A stretch of DNA of 64,000 bases from Longispora albida DSM 44784 (GTDB taxonomy: Bacteria; Actinomycetota; Actinomycetes; Mycobacteriales; Micromonosporaceae). Under the pieces are notes generated by a model. It did no database searches, was not told where the DNA came from, and saw only the letters and a list, made by a program, of their open reading frames with translations. How positions within the stretch are numbered: position 1 is the first letter of the stretch; the number at the start of each line of letters is the position of its first letter. The stretch spans positions 262,292-326,291 of the forward strand of contig NZ_KB903813.1 in the NCBI RefSeq assembly GCF_000379825.1, written 5' to 3'. Made by a program: the position numbers and the translations under genes. This document shows, in pieces, positions 56,335-64,000 of the stretch.

Positions 56335-57384
56335 GTGTACGGCAACGACTTCACCACCGAGCCCCCCGAGCAGCCGGGCGCCCGCAGCCTGCTCGACCAG
56401 GTGGCCGACGCTGAGCGCGACCTCCAGGACGCCGCCCGCTCCGACCGGGCCGGCCAGGCTGGCGACGACTACTTCATGTCCGTGATCAACGCCGATCAGA
56501 AGATCGAGCCGCGGGACTGGATGCCGGACAAGTACCGGAAGAACCTGATCCGGCAGATCGCCCAGCACGCGCACTCCGAGATCATCGGCATGCAGCCCGA
56601 GGGCAACTGGATCTCCCGGGCCCCGAGCCTCAAGCGCAAGGCGATCCTGCTCGCCAAGGTGCAGGACGAGGCCGGCCACGGGCTCTACCTGTACGCGGCG
56701 GCCGAGACGCTCGGCATCGACCGCGCCGAGCTGTCCGACATGCTGATCGACGGCAGGCAGAAGTACAGCTCGATCTTCAACTACCCGACCCTGACCTGGG
56801 CTGACGTCGGCGCGATCGGCTGGCTGGTCGACGGGGCCGCCATCGTCAACCAGGTGCCGCTGTGCCGGGCCTCGTACGGGCCGTACGCCCGGGCCATGAT
56901 CCGGGTGTGCAAGGAGGAGTCCTTCCACCAGCGGCAGGGCTACGAGATCCTCTACACCCTCGCGCACGGCACCCCCGAGCAGAAGGCTATGGCGCAGGAC
57001 GCCGTCGACCGCTGGTGGTACCCGTCGCTGGCCATGTTCGGCCCGCCGGACGGCGACTCGACCCACTCCGAGCAGTCGATGCTGTGGAAGATCAAGCGGT
57101 TCAGCAACGACGAGCTGCGCCAGCGTTTCGTGGACATGTGCGTCGGCCAGGCAGAGATCCTCGGGCTCGACCTCCCCGACCCCGGTCTGCGGTGGAACGA
57201 GGAGAAGCAGCAGCACGACTACACCCAGCCCGACTACGACGAGCTGTTCCGCGTGATCAAGGGCAACGGGCCGTGTAACCGGGACCGGATCGCCCACCGC
57301 CGCGCGGCGCACGAGGGCGGCCAGTGGGTGCGGGACGCCGCCGAGGCGTACGCGAAGAAGAAGACGGGAGTTGCAGCGGCATGA
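56335..57384 (+). CDS. paaA: 1,2-phenylacetyl-CoA epoxidase subunit A
   Basis: A 349-residue catalytic subunit of the di-iron monooxygenase that epoxidises phenylacetyl-CoA. Iron-ligand motifs are visible in [13 protein letters not shown] and [14 protein letters not shown], with [14 protein letters not shown] upstream. It should pair with the structural PaaC and take electrons from PaaE. The GTG at 56335 is chosen because the family-like sequence starts right after it. It overlaps paaB by 4 bases (ATGA). Confidence 0.96.
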   Translation: MYGNDFTTEPPEQPGARSLLDQVADAERDLQDAARSDRAGQAGDDYFMSVINADQKIEPRDWMPDKYRKNLIRQIAQHAHSEIIGMQPEGNWISRAPSLKRKAILLAKVQDEAGHGLYLYAAAETLGIDRAELSDMLIDGRQKYSSIFNYPTLTWADVGAIGWLVDGAAIVNQVPLCRASYGPYARAMIRVCKEESFHQRQGYEILYTLAHGTPEQKAMAQDAVDRWWYPSLAMFGPPDGDSTHSEQSMLWKIKRFSNDELRQRFVDMCVGQAEILGLDLPDPGLRWNEEKQQHDYTQPDYDELFRVIKGNGPCNRDRIAHRRAAHEGGQWVRDAAEAYAKKKTGVAAA

Positions 57385-57668
57385 GCAAGACCGACTGGCC
57401 ACTGTGGGAGGTCTTCATCCGGCCCCGCCGCGGGCTGGCGCACACCCACGCCGGCAGCCTGCACGCTCCGGACGCCGAGATGGCGCTGCGCAACGCCCGC
57501 GACCTCTACACCCGCCGTCAGGAGGGCGTGTCGATCTGGGTCGTGCCCGCAGCCGGCATCACCGCGAGCAGCCCCGACGAGAAGGACTCCTTCTTCGAGC
57601 CTGCCGCAGACAAGGTCTACCGGCACCCGACCTTCTACGACGTACCAGAAGGGGTGGCCCACCTGTGA
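57381..57668 (+). CDS. paaB: 1,2-phenylacetyl-CoA epoxidase subunit B
   Basis: A 95-residue small subunit with [26 protein letters not shown] in the family pattern and [12 protein letters not shown] further on. It bridges PaaA-PaaC heterodimers in the epoxidase complex. ATGA overlap with paaA and GTGA overlap with paaC show tight co-translation. Confidence 0.95.
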   Translation: MSKTDWPLWEVFIRPRRGLAHTHAGSLHAPDAEMALRNARDLYTRRQEGVSIWVVPAAGITASSPDEKDSFFEPAADKVYRHPTFYDVPEGVAHL

Positions 57669-58318
57669 GCAAGGCCGACCTCCACCACGGTGACGACGCG
57701 CTGATCGCCGCGCAGCGCCTCGCCGAGTGGACCTCGCGCGCCCCGGAGCTGGAAGAGGACGTCGCCCTGGCGAACATCGCCCTGGACCTCCTCGGCCAGG
57801 CCCGCATGTTCCTCAGCCGGGCCGGCGACGAGGACCAGCTGGCGTACCTGCGCACCGACCGCGAGTTCACGAACGTCCAGCTCGTCGAGCTGCCCAACGG
57901 CGACTTCGGGCACACGATCCTCCGGCTGCTGTTCTTCTCGGTGTACCAGCAGCAGCTGTTCGCGAGCATGCGCGGCGACGAGATCGCGGACAAGGCGGCC
58001 AAGGAGGTCGCGTACCACGTCGACCACGCCCGCATGTGGACGCTCCGGCTCGGCGACGGCACGGAGGAGTCCCACGGGCGGATGCAGCGCGCGCTGGACG
58101 AGCTGTGGCCGTTCACGCACGAGCTGTTCGAGGGCAACGACCTGCGGGCCGGCTGGCTGTCCGTCGTGGAGCCGATCCTGGCCGAGGCGACCCTGACCAG
58201 GCCGGAGGACGGCTGGGCGCCGACCGGCGGCCGGTCAGGCGTCCACACCCAGCACCTGAGCTACCTGCTGGCCGAGATGCAGGTCCTGCACCGGGCACAC
58301 CCGGGGGCGCGCTGGTGA
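57665..58318 (+). CDS. paaC: 1,2-phenylacetyl-CoA epoxidase subunit C
   Basis: A 217-residue ferritin-fold subunit structurally related to PaaA but without a full iron site. The pattern LANIALDLLGQARMFLSRAG and KEVAYHVDHARMWTLRLGDGT is typical. It stabilises PaaA in the core heterodimer. The GTG overlaps the paaB stop; the stop overlaps paaD. It is slightly shorter than the Escherichia coli protein. Confidence 0.95.
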   Translation: MSKADLHHGDDALIAAQRLAEWTSRAPELEEDVALANIALDLLGQARMFLSRAGDEDQLAYLRTDREFTNVQLVELPNGDFGHTILRLLFFSVYQQQLFASMRGDEIADKAAKEVAYHVDHARMWTLRLGDGTEESHGRMQRALDELWPFTHELFEGNDLRAGWLSVVEPILAEATLTRPEDGWAPTGGRSGVHTQHLSYLLAEMQVLHRAHPGARW

Positions 58319-58794
58319 CCAGAGGCGAGTACGAGGCTGTCGCGGCCGTTCCCGATCCGGAGATTCCGACGGTGACGATCGAGGACCTGGGCATCCTGCG
58401 GGATGTCGAGGTCGAGGGCAGCCGCGTGGTCGTCACGATCACCCCGACCTACTCCGGCTGCCCGGCGATGGACACGATCCGCACCGACATCCGCCGCGCC
58501 CTGCCCGGCCGTGACGTCGAGGTCCGCACGGTGCTGTCCCCGGCGTGGACGACCGACTGGATCACCGACGCCGGCCGCGAGAAGCTGGCCAAGGCGAGGA
58601 TCGCGCCGCCTTGGCGAAGCGACCAGCGACTCAGCGCGCCGCCGGGCACGCTCATGTTGTCGATCTCGGTGCGCTGCCCGAACTGCGGCTCGCCGGACAC
58701 CACCGAGCTGAGCCGGTTCGGCTCCACGGCCTGCAAGTCCCTCTGGCGGTGCCGCGCGTGCGGCGACCCGTTCGACCACTTTAAGGCGATTTAA
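58315..58794 (+). CDS. paaD: Phenylacetate pathway assembly protein PaaD
   Basis: A 159-residue protein of the MIP18/SufT type. The N-terminal part has VPDPEIPTVTIEDLGILRDV and TPTYSGCPAMD, and the C-terminus is a zinc ribbon (CPNCGS ... CRACG). It helps assemble the metal centre of the epoxidase complex, probably the iron-sulfur cluster of PaaE. The GTG overlaps paaC by 4 bases; paaE follows immediately. Confidence 0.94.
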   Translation: MTRGEYEAVAAVPDPEIPTVTIEDLGILRDVEVEGSRVVVTITPTYSGCPAMDTIRTDIRRALPGRDVEVRTVLSPAWTTDWITDAGREKLAKARIAPPWRSDQRLSAPPGTLMLSISVRCPNCGSPDTTELSRFGSTACKSLWRCRACGDPFDHFKAI

Positions 58795-59871
58795 GTGACC
58801 GTCACCCTGACCAAGCCCCAGCGCCGCCGCCCGACCTTCCACGAGCTGCCGGTGCAGGCCGTCGACCGGCTCACCGAAGAGGCGGTGGCGGTTTCCTTCC
58901 TGGTACCGCAGGAGCTGCGCGAGACCTTCGCGTTCAAGCCTGGCCAGCACCTGACCGTCCGGCTGGACCCGGACGGCGAGGACATCCGCCGGTCCTACTC
59001 GATCTCGTCCACTCCGGCCGAGCTGGCTGAGAGCGGGCTGCTCCGGGTCGGCGTCAAGCAGGTACCGGGCGGGGCCTTCTCCAGCTACGCCAACGAGGAA
59101 CTGGCCGTCGGCCACGCGATCCACGTGATGCCGCCCCTCGGGCACTTCACCACGCCCTTCGAGCCCGGCCGCGCCCAGCACTACGTGGCCGTGGTGGCCG
59201 GCTCCGGCATCACGCCGGTCCTGTCGCTGCTCGCCACCGGCCTGGCCACCGAGCCGGAGAGCCAGTGGACGGTCCTCTACGGCAACCGGTACGTCCGCTC
59301 GGTCATGTTCCTCGACGAGCTGGCCGACCTGAAGGACCGGTACCCGCAGCGCCTGCACCTCGTGCACGTCCTGTCCCGCGAGCCGCAGGACTCCGAGCTG
59401 CTGACCGGCCGGATCGACGCCGACCGGCTGCCGAGGCTGCTGGCTGCCTTCGCGCCGGACGCCGACGAGTACTTCCTCTGCGGCCCGTACGGCATGGTCG
59501 TCGCCGCCGAGGACCTGCTGACCGGTGAGAAGGTCCACTCCGAGCTGTTCTTCGCCGAGGAGGCCCCCGCGGCCCCGGTGGAGGCCGACGCCCACGAGGC
59601 CGAGGTCACGATCATGCTCGACGGCCGGGCGTCGACGTTCGGCATGCGCAAGGACGAGCGGGTCCTCGACGCGGCCCTGAAGATCCGTGGCGAGCTGCCG
59701 TACGCCTGCAAGGGCGGTGTCTGCTCGACCTGCAAGGCCAAGGTCGTCACCGGCGAGGTCCGCATGGCGCGCAACTACGCGCTGGAGCCGGACGAGGTCG
59801 CGGCGGGCTTCGTCCTGACCTGCCAGTCCACTCCGGTGACCGACCAGGTGACTGTGGACTTCGACGCCTGA
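58795..59871 (+). CDS. paaE: 1,2-phenylacetyl-CoA epoxidase reductase subunit E
   Basis: A 358-residue reductase: FAD domain with RRSYSISSTPAE, NADPH domain with GSGITPVLSLL and CGPYGMV, and a plant-type 2Fe-2S ferredoxin domain with Cys305, Cys310, Cys313 and Cys343 (CKGGVCSTC ... LTCQS). It passes electrons from NADPH to the di-iron site of PaaA. The GTG is directly after the paaD stop. A terminator follows, so the operon is paaABCDE only, without the paaG/H/J/Z/K genes of later or earlier steps. Confidence 0.96.
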   Translation: MTVTLTKPQRRRPTFHELPVQAVDRLTEEAVAVSFLVPQELRETFAFKPGQHLTVRLDPDGEDIRRSYSISSTPAELAESGLLRVGVKQVPGGAFSSYANEELAVGHAIHVMPPLGHFTTPFEPGRAQHYVAVVAGSGITPVLSLLATGLATEPESQWTVLYGNRYVRSVMFLDELADLKDRYPQRLHLVHVLSREPQDSELLTGRIDADRLPRLLAAFAPDADEYFLCGPYGMVVAAEDLLTGEKVHSELFFAEEAPAAPVEADAHEAEVTIMLDGRASTFGMRKDERVLDAALKIRGELPYACKGGVCSTCKAKVVTGEVRMARNYALEPDEVAAGFVLTCQSTPVTDQVTVDFDA

Positions 59872-59892
59872 TCACGTTCCTCGATCTTCGCG

Positions 59893-59938
59893 AAACAGCC
59901 CTGTGCTCTGGGAGAGCATGGGGCTGTTTGCTCTTTTA
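59893..59938 (+). terminator. Intrinsic terminator of the paa operon
   Basis: AAACAGCCC pairs with GGGCTGTTT around an inner GTGCTCT/AGAGCAT stem with one or two mismatches, and a CTTTT run follows. It is one of the few terminators in this window with a real T-tract. Confidence 0.85.
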
Positions 59939-59968
59939 GCTCCAGATGCGAGGAAAGCGAGGCCGGGG

Positions 59969-61213
59969 ATGCGATCACGGTGGATAGCCAGGGTGCTGGC
60001 CGCTGCGGGGCTGGTGGCCCTGCCGCTCACGGTTCTGCCCGCCTCGCCGGCCGCAGCCGTGCCACCAGCGTTCACCGGGTACGCGGTGGAGGGCCCGAAC
60101 CTCGTCCGGTTCACCACGGCCAACCCGGCTACGACCACGCTGATCGGGCCGATCACCGGCCTGGCACCAGGCGAGCAGGTCGAGGGCATCGACTTCCGGC
60201 CGGCGACCGGCGGCCTCTACGCCCTGGGCGTGCGCGACACCCCGGACCCGATGAACCCGGACCGCGAGGGCAGGCTCTACCAGCTCAGCACGAACAACGC
60301 CGTGGCCACCCAGGTGGGATCGTTGTTCCCGCTGCTGCCCGCGACCTTCTTCGGCTTCGACGTGAGCCCCGCCGCCGACCTGATCCGGGTGGTGAGCAAC
60401 GCCAAGCAGAACCTCCGGCTGAACCCTGTCACGGCGGCCGTCATCCCCGATACCCCGCTGAATCCAGGGGAGCCGTTCCTGGTGGGCAGCGCCTACGCGA
60501 ACAACCACAAGGGTGCCGCAGCCACCACCCTCTTCGGAGTCGACTACAACTCCGACCAGCTGGTCCGCCAGGGCGGCGTGAACGGCAGCCCGTCACCGAA
60601 CACCGGCATGCTGACGCCGATCGGCCCGCTGGGCGTGGACGCGTTCATCCTCGGCGGCTTCGACATCGCGTCGCCGCCGTCGGGTGACATCGGGTTCGTG
60701 AACATGACGCGGGCTCCCGTCCACGTGGACGAGCTGTTCGCCATCGACCTGGCCACCGGTACGGCGACGCTGCTCGGCCCGCTGGGCGACAGCCCGCACG
60801 GCGTCCGGGCGATCGCGATCCAGCTCCAGCCGGGCTGCACGATCACGGGCACGGGCGGCTCGGACTTCCTGACCGGTACCCCGGGCGACGACGTGATCTG
60901 CGGCCTGGGCGGCGACGACGTGCTCTCCGGGCTCGGCGGCGACGACCTGCTGCTCGGCGGCGACGGCCGGGACGTCCTGTACGGCGGAGCGGGCAACGAC
61001 CAGCTCAGCGGCGAGGCCGGCAACGACGCACTGTACGGCCAGGACGGCACCGACTCCCTGACCGGCGGCGCGGGCGCCGATGCCCTCTATGGCAACGCGG
61101 GTCCCGACACCCTCCACACCCTCGACGGAGTGAACGGCAACGACTACGCCGACGGCGGCGCGGGCACCGACACCTGCACAACCGACCCCGGCGACCCCAA
61201 ACTCAGCTGCTGA
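59969..61213 (+). CDS. Secreted DUF4394 protein with RTX calcium-binding repeats
   Basis: A 414-residue exported protein. Signal peptide (RVLAAAGLVALPLTVLPASPAAA), then a DUF4394 domain (about 40-285, for example GIDFRPATGGLYALG and TLFGVDYNSDQLV), then about 12 RTX-type nonapeptide repeats (GGDDVLSGL, GGAGNDQLSG, GGAGADALYG). The repeats should fold into a calcium-filled beta roll outside the cell. There is no enzyme motif, so a structural or adhesive role is possible. The ATG at 59969 is used; an upstream ATG lies inside the paaE terminator. Confidence 0.88.
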   Translation: MRSRWIARVLAAAGLVALPLTVLPASPAAAVPPAFTGYAVEGPNLVRFTTANPATTTLIGPITGLAPGEQVEGIDFRPATGGLYALGVRDTPDPMNPDREGRLYQLSTNNAVATQVGSLFPLLPATFFGFDVSPAADLIRVVSNAKQNLRLNPVTAAVIPDTPLNPGEPFLVGSAYANNHKGAAATTLFGVDYNSDQLVRQGGVNGSPSPNTGMLTPIGPLGVDAFILGGFDIASPPSGDIGFVNMTRAPVHVDELFAIDLATGTATLLGPLGDSPHGVRAIAIQLQPGCTITGTGGSDFLTGTPGDDVICGLGGDDVLSGLGGDDLLLGGDGRDVLYGGAGNDQLSGEAGNDALYGQDGTDSLTGGAGADALYGNAGPDTLHTLDGVNGNDYADGGAGTDTCTTDPGDPKLSC

Positions 61214-61223
61214 CCGCCGTTTG

Positions 61224-61264
61224 TCTTGTATAGGTGTACTTATAATAAGTACACCTATACAAGA
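61224..61264. terminator. AT-rich 41-base palindrome, bidirectional terminator
   Basis: A 20-bp stem around a single central base, with arms starting TCTTGTATAGG. It is strikingly AT-rich for this genome. It lies between the RTX gene and the convergent antitoxin gene and probably terminates both, but it could also be a remnant of a mobile sequence. Confidence 0.7.
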
Positions 61265-61278
61265 ACCGCCCAGCTCGG

Positions 61279-61602
61279 CTAAGCCACCGCGTCCTCAAGA
61301 TGGACCACACCATGAGCGACGGCAAGGTGAAACGTCAGGCCAGTCGCGGCGGTCACGCGTGCCAGGGTCTTCAGGGTCGGGGGCTCGTCGCCGCTCTCCA
61401 GCCGGGCGACCGCCGGCTGGGTCATACCGGTGAGCCGGCCGAGTTCCGCCTGCGTGAGGTTGTGCTCCGCCCGGTAGCGAACGATCTGCACTGCCACATC
61501 GCGGGCCAGAGTGCTGACCTCCCACAGCTTGCGGAAGTCAGGGTTGGTCCGCCGGGCGTTCTCGATCTCCTGGCCCAGCGGGATCATGTCGGACAGGTTC
61601 AT
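61279..61602 (-). CDS. HigA-like XRE-family antitoxin (orphan)
   Basis: A 107-residue protein. An N-terminal helix region is followed by a Cro/C1-type helix-turn-helix with AELGRLTGMTQPAVARLES in the recognition pattern and the tail GDEPPTLKTLARVTAATGL typical of HigA-type antitoxins. It starts at an ATG overlapping (ATGA) the stop of a short frame resembling the end of a HigB/RelE toxin, so it was once the second gene of a toxin-antitoxin pair. It may still act as an autorepressor or antitoxin for other toxins. Confidence 0.88.
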   Translation of the reverse strand: MNLSDMIPLGQEIENARRTNPDFRKLWEVSTLARDVAVQIVRYRAEHNLTQAELGRLTGMTQPAVARLESGDEPPTLKTLARVTAATGLTFHLAVAHGVVHLEDAVA

Positions 61603-61685
61603 GCGCCCTCCTCAAGCTCCTTGAGCCGATGCTCGGCAGTGTGCACTGCCTTGGCGAAACATGTCGCGCGCCGAAGATATACCAA
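61599..61685 (-). pseudogene. C-terminal remnant of a HigB/RelE-type toxin gene
   Basis: About 27 codons (VYLRRATC ... AVHTAEHRLKELEEGA) end in a stop overlapping the antitoxin start. The pattern of basic residues, then an AxxTAExRLKEL helix, is that of the last helix of HigB-type toxins, which are normally about 110-120 residues. The frame upstream becomes an AT-rich stretch (61676-61700) and then the ICMT gene, so the N-terminal three quarters are gone. Inference from a short match. Confidence 0.5.
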
Positions 61686-61699
61686 AAAACATATAATGA

Positions 61700-62143
61700 C
61701 TAGCCGCCCCAGCGGGACACCCGGGCGCGGTAGGTGTCGTACTCGGTGCCGAAAGCCGGCGCGAGGGCCTGTTCCTCCGCGCGGACCTCGCGGCTGATCC
61801 ACCAGCACGAGGCTGGCAGGCCTGCGATGGTCCAGGTGGAGCCGGTGGCCAGGCCTGTCCCGAGGTGGATCAGCGCCCAGGCCAGGTACATCGGGTTGCG
61901 GCTGCGGGCGTAGGGGCCGGTGGTGACGAGGCGGTCAGGGGCGGCGAGGTGTACGCGGCCGGCGGTGACCCACGACCAGGTCGCCAGGCCGGCGCCGGCC
62001 GTGATCAGTGACCAGCCCGCCAGGCGGTGGAGGCGGCGGGAGCCGGGCAGGGGCAGCGGGCGCAGCCGGTGCAGTATGGCCCCGGCGGCGATGACCGCCA
62101 GGTTCTGTTCGGGCAACGGGAGGTTGCTGAGCCGTTCGCGCAT
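61700..62143 (-). CDS. Isoprenylcysteine carboxyl methyltransferase (ICMT) family protein
   Basis: A 147-residue membrane methyltransferase with three or four helices. The C-terminal SAM-binding region reads LVTTGPYARSRNPMYLAWAL and ends EEQALAPAFGTEYDTYRARVSRW, the ICMT/PEMT pattern. Bacterial members methylate unknown small or lipid substrates, since prenylated proteins are absent. It is divergent from mqnC across 68 bases. Confidence 0.9.
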   Translation of the reverse strand: MRERLSNLPLPEQNLAVIAAGAILHRLRPLPLPGSRRLHRLAGWSLITAGAGLATWSWVTAGRVHLAAPDRLVTTGPYARSRNPMYLAWALIHLGTGLATGSTWTIAGLPASCWWISREVRAEEQALAPAFGTEYDTYRARVSRWGG

Positions 62144-62199
62144 CCTGTTTCCAGTGTGACCCTGGACCGGGGCGGTCGAGGCTGGGTGATCGTCCCCGT

Positions 62200-62205
62200 T
62201 AGCCT
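62200..62205 (+). promoter_or_regulatory. TAGCCT -10-like hexamer before mqnC
   Basis: TAGCCT ends 6 bases before the mqnC ATG, and the gap is a pure G run that could also serve as ribosome site. Same arrangement as the other menaquinone genes here. Confidence 0.45.
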
Positions 62206-62211
62206 GGGGGG

Positions 62212-63387
62212 ATGAGTACCCGGGACAGCAGCGAGATTCTCCAGCGTGCCGCGGACGGGGGCCGGATCAGCCCCGAGGAGGCGCTCTTCCTCTACACGGA
62301 GGCGCCCTTCCACGCGCTGGGTGAGGCGGCCGACACCGTGCGGCGGCGGCGGTACCCCGAGGGCATCGTCACGTACCTGATCGACCGGAACATCAACTAC
62401 ACGAACGTCTGCGTGACGGCGTGCAAGTTCTGCGCGTTCTACCGGGCTCCCAAGCACAAGGAAGGCTGGAGCCACGACACGGACGAGATCCTGCGCCGGT
62501 GTGCCGAGGCCGTCGAGCTGGGCGCGACGCAGGTGATGCTCCAGGGCGGGCACCACCCGGACTACGGCGTCGAGTACTACGAAAGCCTGTTCCGTGCCGT
62601 CTCGGAGAACTTCCCGCAGCTGGTCATCCACTCGATCGGCCCGTCGGAGATCCTGCACATGGCGAAGGTCTCCGGGGTGAGCCTGGAGGAGGCGGTCCGG
62701 CGGATCCACGCGGCTGGCCTGGCCTCGATCGCCGGTGCCGGTGCCGAGATGCTGCCGGCCCGGCCGCGTACGGCGATCGCCCCGCTGAAGGAGTCCGGCG
62801 AGCGCTGGCTCGAGGTGATGGGCATCGCGCACAAGCTGGGCGTGGAGTCCACGGCGACGATGATGATGGGTACCGGCGAGACGAACGCCGAGCGGATCGA
62901 GCACATGCGCATGGTCCGTGACCTGCAGGACGAGACGGGTGGCTTCCGCGCGTTCATCCCGTGGACGTACCAGCCGGAGAACAACCACCTCAAGGGCCGC
63001 ACGCAGGCGACGCGGCTGGAGTACCTGCGGCTGATCGCCGTGGCCCGGCTGTTCTTCGACAACATCAACCACCTGCAGTCCTCGTGGCTGACGACCGGCA
63101 AGGACGTCGGGCAGCTGTCCCTGCACATGGGCGTGGACGACCTGGGTTCGATCATGCTGGAGGAGAACGTGATCTCCTCCGCCGGCGCCAAGCACCGGTC
63201 CAACCTGCACGATCTGGTGTGGATGATCCGTTCGGCAGGCCGGATCCCGGCGCAGCGGAACACGACCTACGAGCACCTCGCCGTGCACTGGACGCCGGAG
63301 GACGACCCGACGGATCTCCGGGTCACCTCGCACTTCTCCTCGATCACCAACAAGCGCAAGCCGTTACCGGTACTCGATAACGCTTAG
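62212..63387 (+). CDS. mqnC: Cyclic dehypoxanthinyl futalosine synthase MqnC
   Basis: A 391-residue radical SAM enzyme that cyclises dehypoxanthinyl futalosine, the third carbon-skeleton step of the futalosine pathway. Cluster cysteines are Cys67, Cys71 and Cys74 (CVTACKFC), with INYTNV before them and FRAFIPWTYQPENNHL and MEENV-like LEENVISSAG further on. Normal length. It is a single-gene transcript with a TAGCCT box just upstream. The hydrolase/deaminase step before it (MqnB or equivalent) is not in this window. Confidence 0.96.
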   Translation: MSTRDSSEILQRAADGGRISPEEALFLYTEAPFHALGEAADTVRRRRYPEGIVTYLIDRNINYTNVCVTACKFCAFYRAPKHKEGWSHDTDEILRRCAEAVELGATQVMLQGGHHPDYGVEYYESLFRAVSENFPQLVIHSIGPSEILHMAKVSGVSLEEAVRRIHAAGLASIAGAGAEMLPARPRTAIAPLKESGERWLEVMGIAHKLGVESTATMMMGTGETNAERIEHMRMVRDLQDETGGFRAFIPWTYQPENNHLKGRTQATRLEYLRLIAVARLFFDNINHLQSSWLTTGKDVGQLSLHMGVDDLGSIMLEENVISSAGAKHRSNLHDLVWMIRSAGRIPAQRNTTYEHLAVHWTPEDDPTDLRVTSHFSSITNKRKPLPVLDNA

Positions 63388-63399
63388 GTAACACTTGTT

Positions 63400-63429
63400 C
63401 CCGCTCGTTCGGCTGTTTGGCCGAGCGGG
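63400..63429 (+). terminator. Hairpin after mqnC
   Basis: CCCGCTCG pairs with CGAGCGGG across a 14-base loop that can itself pair GGC with GCC. It lies 12 bases after the mqnC stop. Confidence 0.65.
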
Positions 63430-63513
63430 CGGGACTTTCGGCTCTTCTGCCCGGTACCGGCCGCCGGTAGGGTCCACCGGAGTTTCGTCTATCACTACCC
63501 CTCCGGTGGACAC

Positions 63514-64000
63514 ATGAAGCGTTCTATCGCCGGCGCGGCCCTCACGGCGCTCGCAGCCAGCACCCTCTCTGCCGTTCTGGCCACTCCGGCCCTGGCAGAA
63601 ACGCCCGCGGCTCCCGTTGACCTGGCTGTCGGCATCAAGGCCCGCCAGCTCGTCGTGGACTCCCAGGGCAAGACGTTCTTCCTTGAGGTGCAGAACAAGG
63701 GTGGCACCACCGCGAAGAACGTGAAGGTCGTCATCGACCTCAGCAAGCTCGGCGCGTACGTGGTCGCCGACCTCCCCGGTACCACCTGCAAGGGTGACCG
63801 GACCGCCTACGTCTGTGAGCTGGGCGAGCTGGAGCCCGGGTACCTCGACGGCAGCCTCGGCGTGAACCTCCGCCCGGTGTCGCCGGACGCCCCGCTCGGC
63901 CGGACCGGCAAGCTCACGGCCTCGATCAGCTCGGACTACCGCGAGGACGCCGCCCACAAGGGTGACAACTCGACGACGTACAGCGTGGACCTGGCCGCTC
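63514..64000 (+). CDS. Secreted CARDB-like protein, N-terminal part (truncated by window edge)
   Basis: From the ATG at 63514 the frame is open to the window edge (162 codons). A signal peptide (KRSIAGAALTALAASTLSAVLATPALAE) precedes a beta-sandwich domain with FLEVQNKGGTTAKNVKVVIDL and CELGELEPGYLDGSL. This closely parallels the first repeat of the LPXTG protein at 53158 (VQLWNKGGGTATGVRL), so the two are paralogues. A C-terminal anchor cannot be judged. GGTGG lies 6 bases upstream of the start. Confidence 0.88.
   Translation, partial: MKRSIAGAALTALAASTLSAVLATPALAETPAAPVDLAVGIKARQLVVDSQGKTFFLEVQNKGGTTAKNVKVVIDLSKLGAYVVADLPGTTCKGDRTAYVCELGELEPGYLDGSLGVNLRPVSPDAPLGRTGKLTASISSDYREDAAHKGDNSTTYSVDLAA

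Noticed and set aside
59903-59968. Upstream ATG that would lengthen the DUF4394-RTX protein by 22 residues
   Set aside because: It lies inside the paaE terminator hairpin; the later ATG is followed directly by a signal peptide.
61599-61808. A 69-codon frame upstream of the antitoxin read as a complete gene
   Set aside because: Its first half is antisense to the ICMT gene and not protein-like; only the last 27 or so codons resemble a toxin, so it is listed as a remnant.

Overview
The window is from a high-GC Gram-positive actinomycete. The evidence is the very GC-rich codon use, frequent GTG/TTG starts, 4-base ATGA/GTGA gene overlaps, a Rex repressor leading a hemACDB operon, a BldC-type developmental regulator and menaquinone made by the futalosine route. 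The family is most likely Micromonosporaceae or close to Streptomyces, but the sequence alone does not fix the genus. Almost everything is chromosomal housekeeping, with one clear accessory block. No tRNA, rRNA, CRISPR array, transposase or phage gene was found.

Layout. 1-672: start of a sensor histidine kinase running off the left edge. 673-1387: a gene-free stretch holding an inverted-repeat element and the Rex operator/promoter. 1388-6984: rex-hemA-hemC-hemD(CobA-HemD)-hemB, an autoregulated haem operon. 6985-24195: accessory block with an immunity-like gene, a 2266-residue RHS polymorphic toxin (Hint plus deaminase-like tip), a divergent 1498-residue LamG/FG-GAP surface protein, a cyclase-ATPase-TPR regulator, a lytic transglycosylase and a double GNAT protein. 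24196-32267: hemL, a histidine phosphatase and the System II cytochrome c maturation set (resA-like, ccdA, resB, ccsB), running into ubiD- and ubiA-type menaquinone genes. 32327-35065: a tiny acidic ORF, an Lrp regulator, bldC, ubiX and a cysteine-desulfhydrase-like PLP enzyme. 35122-43443: a DEAD-box helicase, a MalY/PatB C-S lyase, a huge Pro/Ala-rich zinc-ribbon membrane protein and an NlpC/P60 hydrolase. 43685-53035: mqnE, a DUF1304 protein, arylamine N-acetyltransferase, a phosphatase-superfamily membrane protein, small membrane proteins, a metallophosphoesterase, a DUF2510 protein, a HelD-like ATPase and mqnA. 53158-56220: two secreted proteins with a duplicated promoter, leader and signal peptide. 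56335-59871: the paaABCDE phenylacetyl-CoA epoxidase operon. 59969-64000: a DUF4394-RTX protein, an orphan HigA-like antitoxin beside a fragment of its toxin, an ICMT-type methyltransferase, mqnC and the start of another secreted protein.

How it fits together. The respiratory theme is strong. Rex senses NADH/NAD+ and sits on the haem operon; hemL supplies its aminolevulinate precursor; ResA/CcdA/ResB/CcsB attach haem to cytochromes c; MqnA, MqnE, MqnC and the UbiD/UbiX/UbiA homologues make menaquinone. mqnB and mqnD are not in the window. Several menaquinone genes carry a TANNNT -10-like hexamer only 6-7 bases before the start codon, suggesting leaderless or very short-leader transcripts.

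The most distinctive items are the RHS toxin/immunity pair with its partner surface protein, the promoter-plus-signal-peptide duplication at 53.1 and 54.9 kb, the inverted-repeat element upstream of rex with a second half-copy at 46.2 kb, and the decayed toxin-antitoxin locus at 61.3-61.7 kb. All functional statements rest on reading motifs by eye; no database search was run.
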